From contig JAWKOD010000003.1 in the NCBI GenBank assembly GCA_041391385.1, forward strand, positions 496,001 through 560,000: DNA of 64,000 nt, written 5' to 3'. Shown piece by piece: positions 55,179 through 63,074 of the stretch. The DNA comes from CANIGN01 sp041391385. GTDB taxonomy: Bacteria; Bdellovibrionota; UBA2428. Made by a program: the position numbers and the translations under genes. Each line of letters begins with the position of its first letter. The stretch's first letter is position 1. The notes beneath the pieces were generated by a model, which saw nothing but the letters and a program-made list of their open reading frames with translations, had not been told where the DNA came from and did no database searches.

Positions 55179-55976
55179 TTAACAGCTGGCTGAACGAGGA
55201 GATCTTACTTTTGCTAAAATCCCGCTTCCCATGAGCTTAGCCCTTAAACGTAAAACGGCTTGGGTATGAAGCTGTGAAACACGACTCTCTGTAACTTCTA
55301 ATACCTGCCCTATTTCCTTAAGGTTAAGTTCTTCAAAATAATAAAGAGACAGAACAAGACGCTGCTTTTCTGGAAGCTCGTCAATAAACTTAGATAACTG
55401 ATCTTTTACCTCTTGATGGCTTAAGCGATCCAGTGGATTACTCTCTGGTCCGGATTCAAGCACTGCCAACAAGCTCTTACGCTCACCGTTAGCAAAGCTA
55501 CCAGTATCATCCAATGAGATAAGAGAGATAGACTTACATTGATTTAAAAGAGCTCTAAACTCTGGAAGTTCCATTTTAATTTCTTGAGCAATTTCCTCTT
55601 CAGAAGCCTGACGGCCCTTTCGTTGCTCAATTTTATGAATTGCACGCTCAAGAAACTTAGCTTTTTCTCGCATAGAACGAGGAATCCAATCCTGAGATCG
55701 CAATTCATCTAAAATGGCTCCTCTAATACGAAACTCTGCATAGGTTTTAAATTTATTGTCACGAGCGGGGTCATACTTGTCGATAGCGTCCATGAGTCCA
55801 ATAACACCTGCACTTAGTAGGTCATCTAACTCAACGTTCGCAGGCAACCTTACAGCAATTTTCTGAGCTATAAATTTTACGAGTGGCGCGTACTCCTCAA
55901 TAAGTTTCTTTTTATGTACAACAGACAGCTTCTTCTTAGAGTTAGCCTTGTACTTTTTAATGAGCTCATCGTTCAT
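55179..55976 (-). CDS. fliA: Flagellar sigma factor sigma-28
   Basis: A ~265-residue FliA/WhiG-type sigma factor. Region 2 reads YAPLVKFIAQKIAVRLPANV, LDDLLSAGVIGLMDAIDKYD and FKTYAEFRIRGAILDELRSQ, with DWIPRSMREK; region 3 ASEEEIAQEIKMEL; region 4 LVLSLYYFEELNLKEIGQVL and TESRVSQLHTQAVLRLR. It directs late flagellar and chemotaxis promoters. ATG 55976 is favoured over an upstream start at 55997. No flgM is visible. About 190 bases without a gene separate it from flhF; flhG, often found here, is absent. Confidence 0.93.
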   Translation of the reverse strand: MNDELIKKYKANSKKKLSVVHKKKLIEEYAPLVKFIAQKIAVRLPANVELDDLLSAGVIGLMDAIDKYDPARDNKFKTYAEFRIRGAILDELRSQDWIPRSMREKAKFLERAIHKIEQRKGRQASEEEIAQEIKMELPEFRALLNQCKSISLISLDDTGSFANGERKSLLAVLESGPESNPLDRLSHQEVKDQLSKFIDELPEKQRLVLSLYYFEELNLKEIGQVLEVTESRVSQLHTQAVLRLRAKLMGSGILAKVRSPRSASC

Positions 55977-56185
55977 TGATTGCAGTCTCCCCCACAACCA
56001 TTATTTCACAGAGAGAAAACCTTTTCTGAATAAATCTTTGACCTCAGTGTTTAAACTCTAGGCGAATTCGACTCGAAAGTGTCAATAAACCAATACACAC
56101 AGGAAGCTGTGGACCATCCTTTACATAAAATTCACAAAGTTCTGTCAGGAAACGGCCGATACACGACCCCGATAAGAAGCTCCCC

Positions 56186-57190
56186 CTAGAGAAGGGTTAA
56201 AAGCCTATCTACAAATGCTTCTTTTCTCGCTGGCTCTATATCCTGTGGGACCCTCTGACCCACGGTGAAGTAAGAGAGGGGCATAGGCTGGCAAATATAG
56301 GCATTAAAGAACTCGCCTAATGAGTATGATTCATCCAATTTAGTCGCCAATAAATAACTCGGTCTAAAAAGAGAAAATCGAGACAGAATGTCTTTCATAT
56401 CTCTTTCTTGGGTAGTTACCGAAACGCAGAGATGAGTTTCCGCTTCTACCTGAGAAAAAAGAAAGCTCATCTCTGAGAGCTTAATGTTTTCGCGAGGGCC
56501 TGCTCCTAAAGTATCTAAAAAAAGCAAATCATTTGGCCGAAGCTTTCCAACAAGATCAAGAGCCTCATGTGGTGTTTTACAAATTACAAATGGTAAGCCT
56601 AAAAATTTAGCATAACTTTCGAGATGCTCAACGGCGCCCACTTTGTACGTATCCATCGTAGCTAAGATAACCCGGGTCCGGCGTGTTTTTACCACCTCAG
56701 CAGCGACCTTCGCCAAAGTCGTCGTCTTACCAACACCCGTTGGCCCAACAAAAGTAACAACTTTTGGATTTTTGCCAAGCATAATACGTTCAGATAAGCA
56801 CGGAGCAACTTTTACAAAAGATCTAATTCTTTCAGAAAGCTTATTGAGGATTTCCGTTTCAGAGCGCAACTGCCCTTCCTTAAAAAAAGGAATTAAGGCA
56901 TCTGCAACAAGCTTCGTGTTTTTTTCACTAATCCCTGAACGCATTAGTCTCGACAATAAAGTTGCGAGGTAATCTTCTAACTCAGATTTTCTTCCTATTA
57001 TACGACTAGAAGCTAAGTGCCCCCCCTTCATCGCAATAGTAGCCTTAACTTCAAAACTTGTTTTATTAAGCAATCCAAAGCCTAGTTTTTTCTGCTTCGT
57101 TTCTAAGATAACAGCATCAGGACCAAGCTCTCTCTTTACGGCTGTAATAGCTTCTTCAAGTGTCGGGGCCTCAAATGTTTTAGACTCCAT
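56186..57190 (-). CDS. flhF: Flagellar SRP-like GTPase FlhF
   Basis: A 334-residue GTPase that places the flagellum at the cell pole. The N-terminal B-domain reads TLEEAITAVKRELGPDAVIL; the NG domain has VTFVGPTGVGKTTTLAKVAA (P-loop), TMDTYKVGAVEHLESYAKFL, LLFLDTLGAGPRENIKLSEM and LATKLDESYSLGEF. The usual DTAGR G3 motif is DTLGAG here. Ribosome site GAGGAG precedes ATG 57190. It follows the short flhA after 13 bases. Confidence 0.9.
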   Translation of the reverse strand: MESKTFEAPTLEEAITAVKRELGPDAVILETKQKKLGFGLLNKTSFEVKATIAMKGGHLASSRIIGRKSELEDYLATLLSRLMRSGISEKNTKLVADALIPFFKEGQLRSETEILNKLSERIRSFVKVAPCLSERIMLGKNPKVVTFVGPTGVGKTTTLAKVAAEVVKTRRTRVILATMDTYKVGAVEHLESYAKFLGLPFVICKTPHEALDLVGKLRPNDLLFLDTLGAGPRENIKLSEMSFLFSQVEAETHLCVSVTTQERDMKDILSRFSLFRPSYLLATKLDESYSLGEFFNAYICQPMPLSYFTVGQRVPQDIEPARKEAFVDRLLTLL

Positions 57191-57203
57191 TTATACTCCT
57201 CAT

Positions 57204-58709
57204 TTATACGCTTCCTTCTAATTCAAAAGTTCTTTTCACATCTGTACCTTTAAGCATTCGTCTATAGGCAAGGAAAAGGTGCCACCGAAACAACTCAGCC
57301 GCACTTACTACGACAAAGCCCCGCTGCACGTACTCATCTCTTTGCTCAGCACTCACCCACTGGCAAGGCCGAGAAAGCAAAGGATCAGAAGCTAAGCTCG
57401 GATCAAAATCTAACATTTGTTCATTCCCAATGAGATAAAACTCTCGTTCACGAAGCTTTCCTGAATATAACTCAATCCCCTCGGGGGTATAAAAACTATA
57501 CTCAAAGAGCCCCATATCAGACGCATCACAAATAGAGATCTTAGGAGTAAGTTCAGCTCCCTTTTCTTTCATCTCAGTTACAAATCGATCTAAATCTAAT
57601 TGTAAATGTGAATCCTGCGAGAGCTGATGCGCTAAGCCCAGGCCAACCGACACCTTAAATCCACGTTCACTCTTAGTTGGCACCTTAATCTTAAGAAGAC
57701 TTTGTGCTAAGTTTTGTGCTTTTTTAGAAGACCAATATCCAAGCATCGCAGTTAAAAAAGAAAGCGACCAAAAAGCTGGAGAAGCTGCACTTAGAAAAAT
57801 ACCTAAAACGAAAAGAATTCCAGAAAGTAAGAAAAATATTCGAGGATTTGCCATTAACTGAATTGCAAAATCTTCGCCCAGTGCTCGTTTAGAAGAACTT
57901 GCCTTAGTCACAACAATACCCGCAGCAGTAGAAACAATCAGCGCAGGGAACTGTGTCACAAGACCATCGCCAATAGTAAGAAGAGTATAAGTTTTAATAG
58001 CTTCAGAAAAGCTTAAGCTCTCTTGTCCGATACCAACAAAGAGACCACCCAAAATATTAACTCCCGTAATGACAAGCCCCGCAATCGCGTCTCCTTTTAC
58101 AAATTTTGAAGCGCCATCCATTGCGCCATAAAAATCTGCCTGTTGATCTATCTCTACCCTTTTCCCTTGTGCCTCCTCTGGTGTAATCGCTCCTGATTTT
58201 AAATCCGCATCAATAGACATTTGCTTCCCAGGAAGAGAGTCCAACATAAAACGAGCAGACACTTCGGAAATTCGTCCTGCACCTTTGGTAATTACAATAA
58301 AGTTAATAACATTTAAAATTACGAAAACTAGAACCCCGACAAACGTGTTGCCATGTATAACGATATCTCCAAATATAGCTATGAGCTCACCCGCAGCTTT
58401 AGATCCACCCTTACCATTCGAAAGAATCAATCGAGTAGAAGCTACATTGAGTGCAAGCCTAAAAAGAGTAACTAGCAGTAAAGCAGTCGGGAATACTGTA
58501 AAGTCAGAGGACTGCTTATTGTAAACAGCCATTAAAAGAATCCCAAGCGAGGCTGAAATAGAGGCGGCTAAGAAAAAATCAAGCATAAACGGGCTCAGCG
58601 GAACAAGCATCATCACCAGAAGACCCACAACTGCCAACGAAAGAAAGGTATCGCTGGAACTCAGTTGACCGATGATCCTACCCACAACTCTTGCACTTTG
58701 TTTAATCAC
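57204..58709 (-). CDS. flhA: FlhA export-gate protein, C-terminally truncated
   Basis: A 501-residue FlhA, against ~690 in typical members. The membrane half is canonical: DFTVFPTALLLVTLFRLALN, VASTRLILSNG, MLDSLPGKQMSIDADLKSG, FVKGDAIAGLVITGVNI and YTLLTIGDGLVTQFPALIVS. The cytoplasmic part matches the first ~150 residues only (VGLGLAHQLSQDSHLQLD, YLIGNEQMLDFDPSL, CQWVSAEQRDEYVQRGFVVV) and ends soon after SAAELFRWHLFLAYRRML. Subdomains corresponding to the ring-forming and chaperone-binding end (D3-D4) are missing. The stop is followed at once by flhF, so the missing part is not displaced by a frameshift. Start is GTG overlapping the previous stop. Confidence 0.9.
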   Translation of the reverse strand: MIKQSARVVGRIIGQLSSSDTFLSLAVVGLLVMMLVPLSPFMLDFFLAASISASLGILLMAVYNKQSSDFTVFPTALLLVTLFRLALNVASTRLILSNGKGGSKAAGELIAIFGDIVIHGNTFVGVLVFVILNVINFIVITKGAGRISEVSARFMLDSLPGKQMSIDADLKSGAITPEEAQGKRVEIDQQADFYGAMDGASKFVKGDAIAGLVITGVNILGGLFVGIGQESLSFSEAIKTYTLLTIGDGLVTQFPALIVSTAAGIVVTKASSSKRALGEDFAIQLMANPRIFFLLSGILFVLGIFLSAASPAFWSLSFLTAMLGYWSSKKAQNLAQSLLKIKVPTKSERGFKVSVGLGLAHQLSQDSHLQLDLDRFVTEMKEKGAELTPKISICDASDMGLFEYSFYTPEGIELYSGKLREREFYLIGNEQMLDFDPSLASDPLLSRPCQWVSAEQRDEYVQRGFVVVSAAELFRWHLFLAYRRMLKGTDVKRTFELEGSV

Positions 58710-58960
58710 ATCTGCCTCCTCATATTTGCCTTAAGCTTTTTATTTTTTTCTTCTCTATCTTCTTCATGCTCTTGGACGTCAACCCAAGCTAAAAACACAC
58801 TTAACCCTGCAGTAGAAACAAATGAGAGAAACAAAGCTGCCCATATGCTTCCACCTGCAAAACGTAGAAATGAAATCAGTACGACTAAAAACATCATCAA
58901 ACCAAGGATAATGCTTAAAAGGTAAGTCAATGAATGCGGCTTTAGTTTTCTTATTTTCAT
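58706..58960 (-). CDS. Small two-helix membrane protein in the flhB position
   Basis: An 84-residue protein (MKIRKLKPHSLTYLLSIILG start) with two membrane helices, GLMMFLVVLISFLRFAGG and IWAALFLSFVSTAGLSVFLA, then a very charged tail (HEEDREEKNKKLKANMRRQM). It overlaps the fliR stop (TAATG) and ends in the flhA ribosome site, so it is co-translated with the export genes. In most flagellar operons flhB (~350 residues with an NPTH self-cleavage site) lies here; none of its features are seen. Function unknown. Confidence 0.75.
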   Translation of the reverse strand: MKIRKLKPHSLTYLLSIILGLMMFLVVLISFLRFAGGSIWAALFLSFVSTAGLSVFLAWVDVQEHEEDREEKNKKLKANMRRQM

Positions 58961-59655
58961 TAGAGTACCCCCAACCACTTCTTCCAAAATTCGGACATTT
59001 CACCTGAGATAAAACTTGAGAAGCTTGGAATTAAAAAAGGACTCATAACGAGTAACATCAACCAAGTACAAACTGAAAAAACAATCCGCAAAGACTCGCC
59101 CCCGAGCCTCCTATAGACTTCCTCAAATAGCCCCTTCGTTAATGAAAAGAGAAATCCAAAACTAGACACCTTCAACGCAAGCCAAGAAACATCTGTAAGA
59201 ACGGTTGACCAGAGGGTGGTATTCATAAAACTTCCAGCTGGGAGAGTTTCCACGGCAAGAATTTCAATAAAGTTTCTTTCAAGCTTAAGAGACATAAACA
59301 ACGTTATTGCAAAAATAAAAAAGAACGAGTCCATGAGCTCTCTCCAAGGATTCGAAATTTCTTCTAATTCTTCATTAGGTTGAACAAAAAAGAGAGAAAG
59401 CTTCATGGAAGCTGCAAAAAAGAGAGACATAAAGACCCCTACGCCAAGCCCTAATAGCAAATCAAGGACTCCAACAGTCGCACTTTGTACCTCCATGTAA
59501 TTCTCAGATAGCCGCTGCATAAGAACTAGCGCGAGAGGGAGTGAAAACAAAAATCGAAGAGAAAGGGGAATTGATAGCGGTGTCCGAATAAGAAGAACCA
59601 TTGGCGCTACTCTTAAAAATGCCTTTAGGAGCAAAGTTAAGTTAAGCGCTTCCAC
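58960..59655 (-). CDS. fliR: Flagellar export protein FliR (divergent)
   Basis: A 231-residue, six-helix membrane protein in the FliR position after FliQ. It fits FliR/SctT in size and topology: LTLLLKAFLRVAPMVLLIRT, LGLGVGVFMSLFFAASMKLS, FIFAITLFMSLKL and LKVSSFGFLFSL. Sequence conservation is low, and the identification leans on gene order. FliR is one subunit of the FliP5-FliQ4-FliR1 export-gate channel. GTG start directly after the fliQ stop. Confidence 0.78.
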   Translation of the reverse strand: MEALNLTLLLKAFLRVAPMVLLIRTPLSIPLSLRFLFSLPLALVLMQRLSENYMEVQSATVGVLDLLLGLGVGVFMSLFFAASMKLSLFFVQPNEELEEISNPWRELMDSFFFIFAITLFMSLKLERNFIEILAVETLPAGSFMNTTLWSTVLTDVSWLALKVSSFGFLFSLTKGLFEEVYRRLGGESLRIVFSVCTWLMLLVMSPFLIPSFSSFISGEMSEFWKKWLGVL

Positions 59656-59925
59656 TTATCTCACCATTAAAGGTGCTGACTCATAAACTGATTTCGTAAA
59701 AGAAACAAATTTTTCAGACACCCCTTTCGCCATGTATACGCTAATAACCAAAAGAAGTAAGAGCCTTAATATGAATTGAAAATTTAAATCTTGAAAAGAC
59801 AGTGTTAACTGAACAATAAAAAAAACAATGGCCACGGCCAAGCAAACACCCAAAAGCGGAAGGATCATCCCCTGCGAAACCTCAAGAGCAGCCTGTGCAA
59901 CCTCAGATAAAGTTTTATAAATCAT
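59656..59925 (-). CDS. fliQ: Flagellar export protein FliQ
   Basis: An 89-residue protein with two membrane helices (MILPLLGVCLAVAIVFFIVQ and FILRLLLLLVISVYMAKGVS), as for FliQ/SctS. The typical loop QATTQIQE-like motif is replaced by QLTLSFQDLNFQF. ATG 59925, two bases after the fliP stop, is better than earlier in-frame codons that overlap fliP. It is part of the FliPQR export gate. Confidence 0.82.
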   Translation of the reverse strand: MIYKTLSEVAQAALEVSQGMILPLLGVCLAVAIVFFIVQLTLSFQDLNFQFILRLLLLLVISVYMAKGVSEKFVSFTKSVYESAPLMVR

Positions 59926-59927
59926 AG

Positions 59928-60527
59928 TCACCTCACCCAATAACTTTCTGCAATAGTGCCGAACAGCAACTTCCAACCATCTAAAGCCAAAAACAAAAGA
60001 ACCTTCAGGGGCAAGGAAACCAACGCAGGATTCAAATGATGCAGACCTGCAGTCGTCGTAAACACAGAGGTAAATAAATCAATAATCAAAAAAGGGATCC
60101 AAATAAGAAACCCAATAAAGAGGCCTTTTTTAAGCTCACTTAAAGCAAAGGCACCTAGCAAAGTTATAAAAGAGCCCTCTACTTTTGTTTGTTGATTGTA
60201 CTTAGATACAAATTCCAAATCACTTTGTGAAACCTGAACAGCCATAAAAGAACGCAATGGCAATTCAGCTTCTTTCAATGCTTGGCTTGCAGTTTTTTTG
60301 CCGTCTAGATACGGCAGAACTGACAAATCATAAATTTTTTGAAAAGGATCTCTCATTATAAGAATAGAGAAGAGGAGGGATAAACCAAATACAATTTGAC
60401 CAGAAGGAAGTCCAACTTCTCCTAATCCTTTTTTTATAAAACTTAAAATGATAAATACACGCGTAAACGAAGTCGCCAATAGTAGTAGTGGAAAAGCTAT
60501 AATAAGAAGTACGACACTTGTATTCAT
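59928..60527 (-). CDS. fliP: Flagellar export protein FliP, short and without methionine gasket
   Basis: A 199-residue FliP (usual ~245; the cleaved N-terminal signal is absent). Conserved parts are ATSFTRVFIILSFIKKGLG, ELPLRSFMAVQVSQSDLEF, ALSELKKGLFIGFLIWIPFL and LKVLLFLALDGWKLL. The loop that carries three methionines in other FliP proteins (GMMM-VPP) reads GLHHLNP here. ATG 60527 follows an AGGA. Gene order fliP-fliQ-fliR is canonical. Confidence 0.88.
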   Translation of the reverse strand: MNTSVVLLIIAFPLLLLATSFTRVFIILSFIKKGLGEVGLPSGQIVFGLSLLFSILIMRDPFQKIYDLSVLPYLDGKKTASQALKEAELPLRSFMAVQVSQSDLEFVSKYNQQTKVEGSFITLLGAFALSELKKGLFIGFLIWIPFLIIDLFTSVFTTTAGLHHLNPALVSLPLKVLLFLALDGWKLLFGTIAESYWVR

Positions 60528-60560
60528 TCCTGACCCTTTCTCTATTGTCAGGGAAAGTGA

Positions 60561-61505
60561 CTAAGGACTTTGGTCAAAAATTTGAGGATTAGCGTTTTCT
60601 TCTGTTTTTGAGCTTTTTTCAGAGAGCATCGCCTTTACCATCCACTTTGCAGCCTGGTCTGGACTGCGCTCAACCATTTGAGTCAAAATTATGGCATCGT
60701 CTCCATCCTGATTACCTGCTTCGAAAGAACTCAATTTTTTTAGCCCGCGCATTTTGATAACACTAAATGCGAGTCCCCAAAGAGCAAATCCAAACAAAAC
60801 ATAAGCAGCTCGCTCTAACCACGCAAACCACTCAACCCCAGCCTTTGCAAAACGCTTTCGAGAAATAGACAGTCTTGCTGATGAGCAAAGGTCACCCAGC
60901 ACGCTCATTACATCCCGTCTTATTTCGAGGTTCGTAGCTGAATCCTTGTTAAGGTATTTGCCCGTAATCTTACAAGATGCATCTGCATCTGAAACATGCA
61001 CTCCTGTCCAAGTAATTTCTTTTGCCAAAGGTCCTTTTAGGCGATCCCAGATTTCATGCTCGAGAGATGCGGCCTTAAAAAAAGACTTCGCTTGCTTATT
61101 CTCTGAACTCCACTCAAAACCTTCTTCATCACGAATGTTTGCCTGTATAACCTGATTTCTATTAGCTAATGACGACGAAATTAAATTATATATTCCCTTA
61201 TACTCATCTTCCGAAAGACGCCTGCGTTTTCTTAATTTTAAAATAACGTCAACCGGTAAAACGCGTGCTTCAGTTTGACCCCATAGTCCCTCAACTCTTG
61301 AAGTCTCGCTCACCGGAACGATCACTCTCGAAGAACGAACAGATTGAAATGAATTAATATCATTCTCGAGTCGCTGCTCTAACTCTCTTTGCTTTGAAAT
61401 CTGATTTCCGCTAAAGGAATCAAAAATTCCTGCGAAATTTATTTCTCCAGCCCCCAAATAGGGACTACTGAGCACTAAAAACAAAATCTGCACAATTTTT
61501 CCCAA
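60561..61505 (-). CDS. FliF/SctJ-like ring protein with a single C-terminal membrane helix
   Basis: A 314-residue protein starting with TTG and a signal-like segment (KIVQILFLVLSSPYLGAG). Residues ~35-135 match the FliF/YscJ ring-building domain: RELEQRLENDINSFQSVRSS with RVIVPV, and VILKLRKRRRLSEDEYKGIY with NLISSSLANRN. A membrane helix (AAYVLFGFALWGLAFSVIKM) lies near residue 235. The tail LTQMVERSPDQAAKWMVKAM resembles the FliG-binding end of FliF. FliF is ~550 residues; the layout here is closer to SctJ plus a FliG-binding tail. It lies 33 bases before fliP, where fliO is common. Confidence 0.72.
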   Translation of the reverse strand: MGKIVQILFLVLSSPYLGAGEINFAGIFDSFSGNQISKQRELEQRLENDINSFQSVRSSRVIVPVSETSRVEGLWGQTEARVLPVDVILKLRKRRRLSEDEYKGIYNLISSSLANRNQVIQANIRDEEGFEWSSENKQAKSFFKAASLEHEIWDRLKGPLAKEITWTGVHVSDADASCKITGKYLNKDSATNLEIRRDVMSVLGDLCSSARLSISRKRFAKAGVEWFAWLERAAYVLFGFALWGLAFSVIKMRGLKKLSSFEAGNQDGDDAIILTQMVERSPDQAAKWMVKAMLSEKSSKTEENANPQIFDQSP

Positions 61506-61579
61506 AATATTTTTGCCCTTCCGTTAAGTTAGGCAACTCCCCTCCCTTTATTGTGCAAAAAAATAAGGGTCGTGTCGCG

Positions 61580-62068
61580 TCAAGCGTTTCTCACGTAGTG
61601 ACAAAAACTATGCGGAAATGGTTCAATTTCTCGACGCTCAGACAGACATTTAAAGCCATCCCACGGGAGCTCCGGAAATTTTATGTCCCCATCAAATGGA
61701 GCTTCAATCCATGTGACAAAAATCTCTTCAATCTCAGGCCAAAAAGATTTAAATAATTGTGCCCCGCCAATGATAAAAGTTTTGACCCCATCTCCCGAGC
61801 GCTTCATTTGTCGAAGCATGTCATCTTTTGACTGAAAAAAAGACACTTCCCCTGTGTTCTCTAAGCCCTGAGAACTCAAAACCCAGTTCTCTCTCTTAGG
61901 GAGTGCTTTAGCTCCAATTGATTCATAGGTCTTACGTCCCATAACAATACGCTGCCCAAGAGTTGTTGTTTTAAAAAATTTTAAATCTCCGGGCAAATGC
62001 CATGGCAAAGAATTATCTTTACCCATAACCTTCCCGTCACGAGTCATAGCTACAATCGCTGAAAACAT
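61580..62068 (-). CDS. folA: Dihydrofolate reductase
   Basis: A 162-residue DHFR that regenerates tetrahydrofolate. Motifs are FSAIVAMTRDGKVMGKDNSL with PWHLPGDLKFFK, IVMGRKTYESIG, RENWVLSS and FIIGGAQLFKSFWP. The full set of NADPH and folate contacts is present. Lies ten bases after thyA on the same strand; the two genes form the usual thymidylate cycle pair. Confidence 0.95.
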   Translation of the reverse strand: MFSAIVAMTRDGKVMGKDNSLPWHLPGDLKFFKTTTLGQRIVMGRKTYESIGAKALPKRENWVLSSQGLENTGEVSFFQSKDDMLRQMKRSGDGVKTFIIGGAQLFKSFWPEIEEIFVTWIEAPFDGDIKFPELPWDGFKCLSERREIEPFPHSFCHYVRNA

Positions 62069-62077
62069 TTTAACCTC

Positions 62078-62872
62078 CTAAACGGCTATGGGAGCTTTAA
62101 TCCCAGGTTGCGGTGTATATTCTAAAACTTCAAAGTCTTCGAATTTAAAATCAACGATAGATTTTACATCTGGGTTCAAGCGAAGCTTTGGTAAAACACC
62201 AGGAGTTCGCGTGAGTTGAAGCTTGGCTTGCTCAATATGATTTGTGTAGAGATGCGCATCACCAAGTGTGTGAATAAACTCTCCAACTTGATAACCACAT
62301 GTTTGTGCCAGCATATGAACAATCAGTGCATAACTTGCAATATTAAAAGGTACCCCAAGAAAAACATCAGCACTACGCTGATAAAGCTGGCAACTCAATT
62401 TATCATCTGCGACATAAAACTGAAAAAAGGCATGGCAAGGAGGAAGGTGCATATCTTCCAAACAAGCAACATTCCATGCACTGATGATGTGCCGTCTAGA
62501 ATGTGGGTCTTTTTTTAAGTTTTCTTCAAGATTTAAAAGTTGATCAATTTCACCGCCTTTGTGTGAAGGCCAAGATCTCCATTGCGCGCCGTAAACGGGA
62601 CCAAGATTGCCCGACTCATCAGCCCACTCATCCCAAATACTTACGCCATTTTCCTTAAGGTAACGTGTATTCGTTTCGCCTTTAATAAACCAAAGCAACT
62701 CATGTGCCACAGACTTAAAATGAATCTTTTTCGTTGTTAACAACGGAAATCCTCGTGAGAGATCATAACGGGATTGATAGCCAAACACCGAAAGCGTTCC
62801 CGTACCGGTGCGGTCTGTCTTTGGAGTCCCTTGTTCAAGTACATGTCTAAGAAGATTTAAATAAGTTTGCAT
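62078..62872 (-). CDS. thyA: Thymidylate synthase
   Basis: A 264-residue ThyA making dTMP from dUMP with methylene-tetrahydrofolate. Signatures are DRTGTGTLSVFGYQSRYDLS, ELLWFIKGETNTRYL, GPVYGAQWRSW, the catalytic cysteine in LPPCHAFFQFYV, SCQLYQRSADVFLGVPFNIA and HTLGDAHLYTNH. Length and motifs match Escherichia coli ThyA. It starts a two-gene operon with folA. Confidence 0.97.
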   Translation of the reverse strand: MQTYLNLLRHVLEQGTPKTDRTGTGTLSVFGYQSRYDLSRGFPLLTTKKIHFKSVAHELLWFIKGETNTRYLKENGVSIWDEWADESGNLGPVYGAQWRSWPSHKGGEIDQLLNLEENLKKDPHSRRHIISAWNVACLEDMHLPPCHAFFQFYVADDKLSCQLYQRSADVFLGVPFNIASYALIVHMLAQTCGYQVGEFIHTLGDAHLYTNHIEQAKLQLTRTPGVLPKLRLNPDVKSIVDFKFEDFEVLEYTPQPGIKAPIAV

Positions 62873-63074
62873 AAGTTAATTCTAAAACCCACGTTTAAAA
62901 TAGAAAGCCCTTAGACCAGAGGCAACATGTAATTAATTATTCTAAACAGAATAGTCATTTTCACTCTTAAAAAGAGGCAAAGTTTTAGACACTACTGTCT
63001 ACAAAACCATCAAATACAATGTGTTTTCGTGGGTTTTGCGCACCATGCCTTTGTTAAGACATATAGAATAAAAA

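Noticed and set aside
60561..61505. FliO encoded before fliP
   Set aside because: FliO is a ~100-150-residue single-helix protein; this 314-residue protein has a signal peptide and a clear ring-building-motif pattern.
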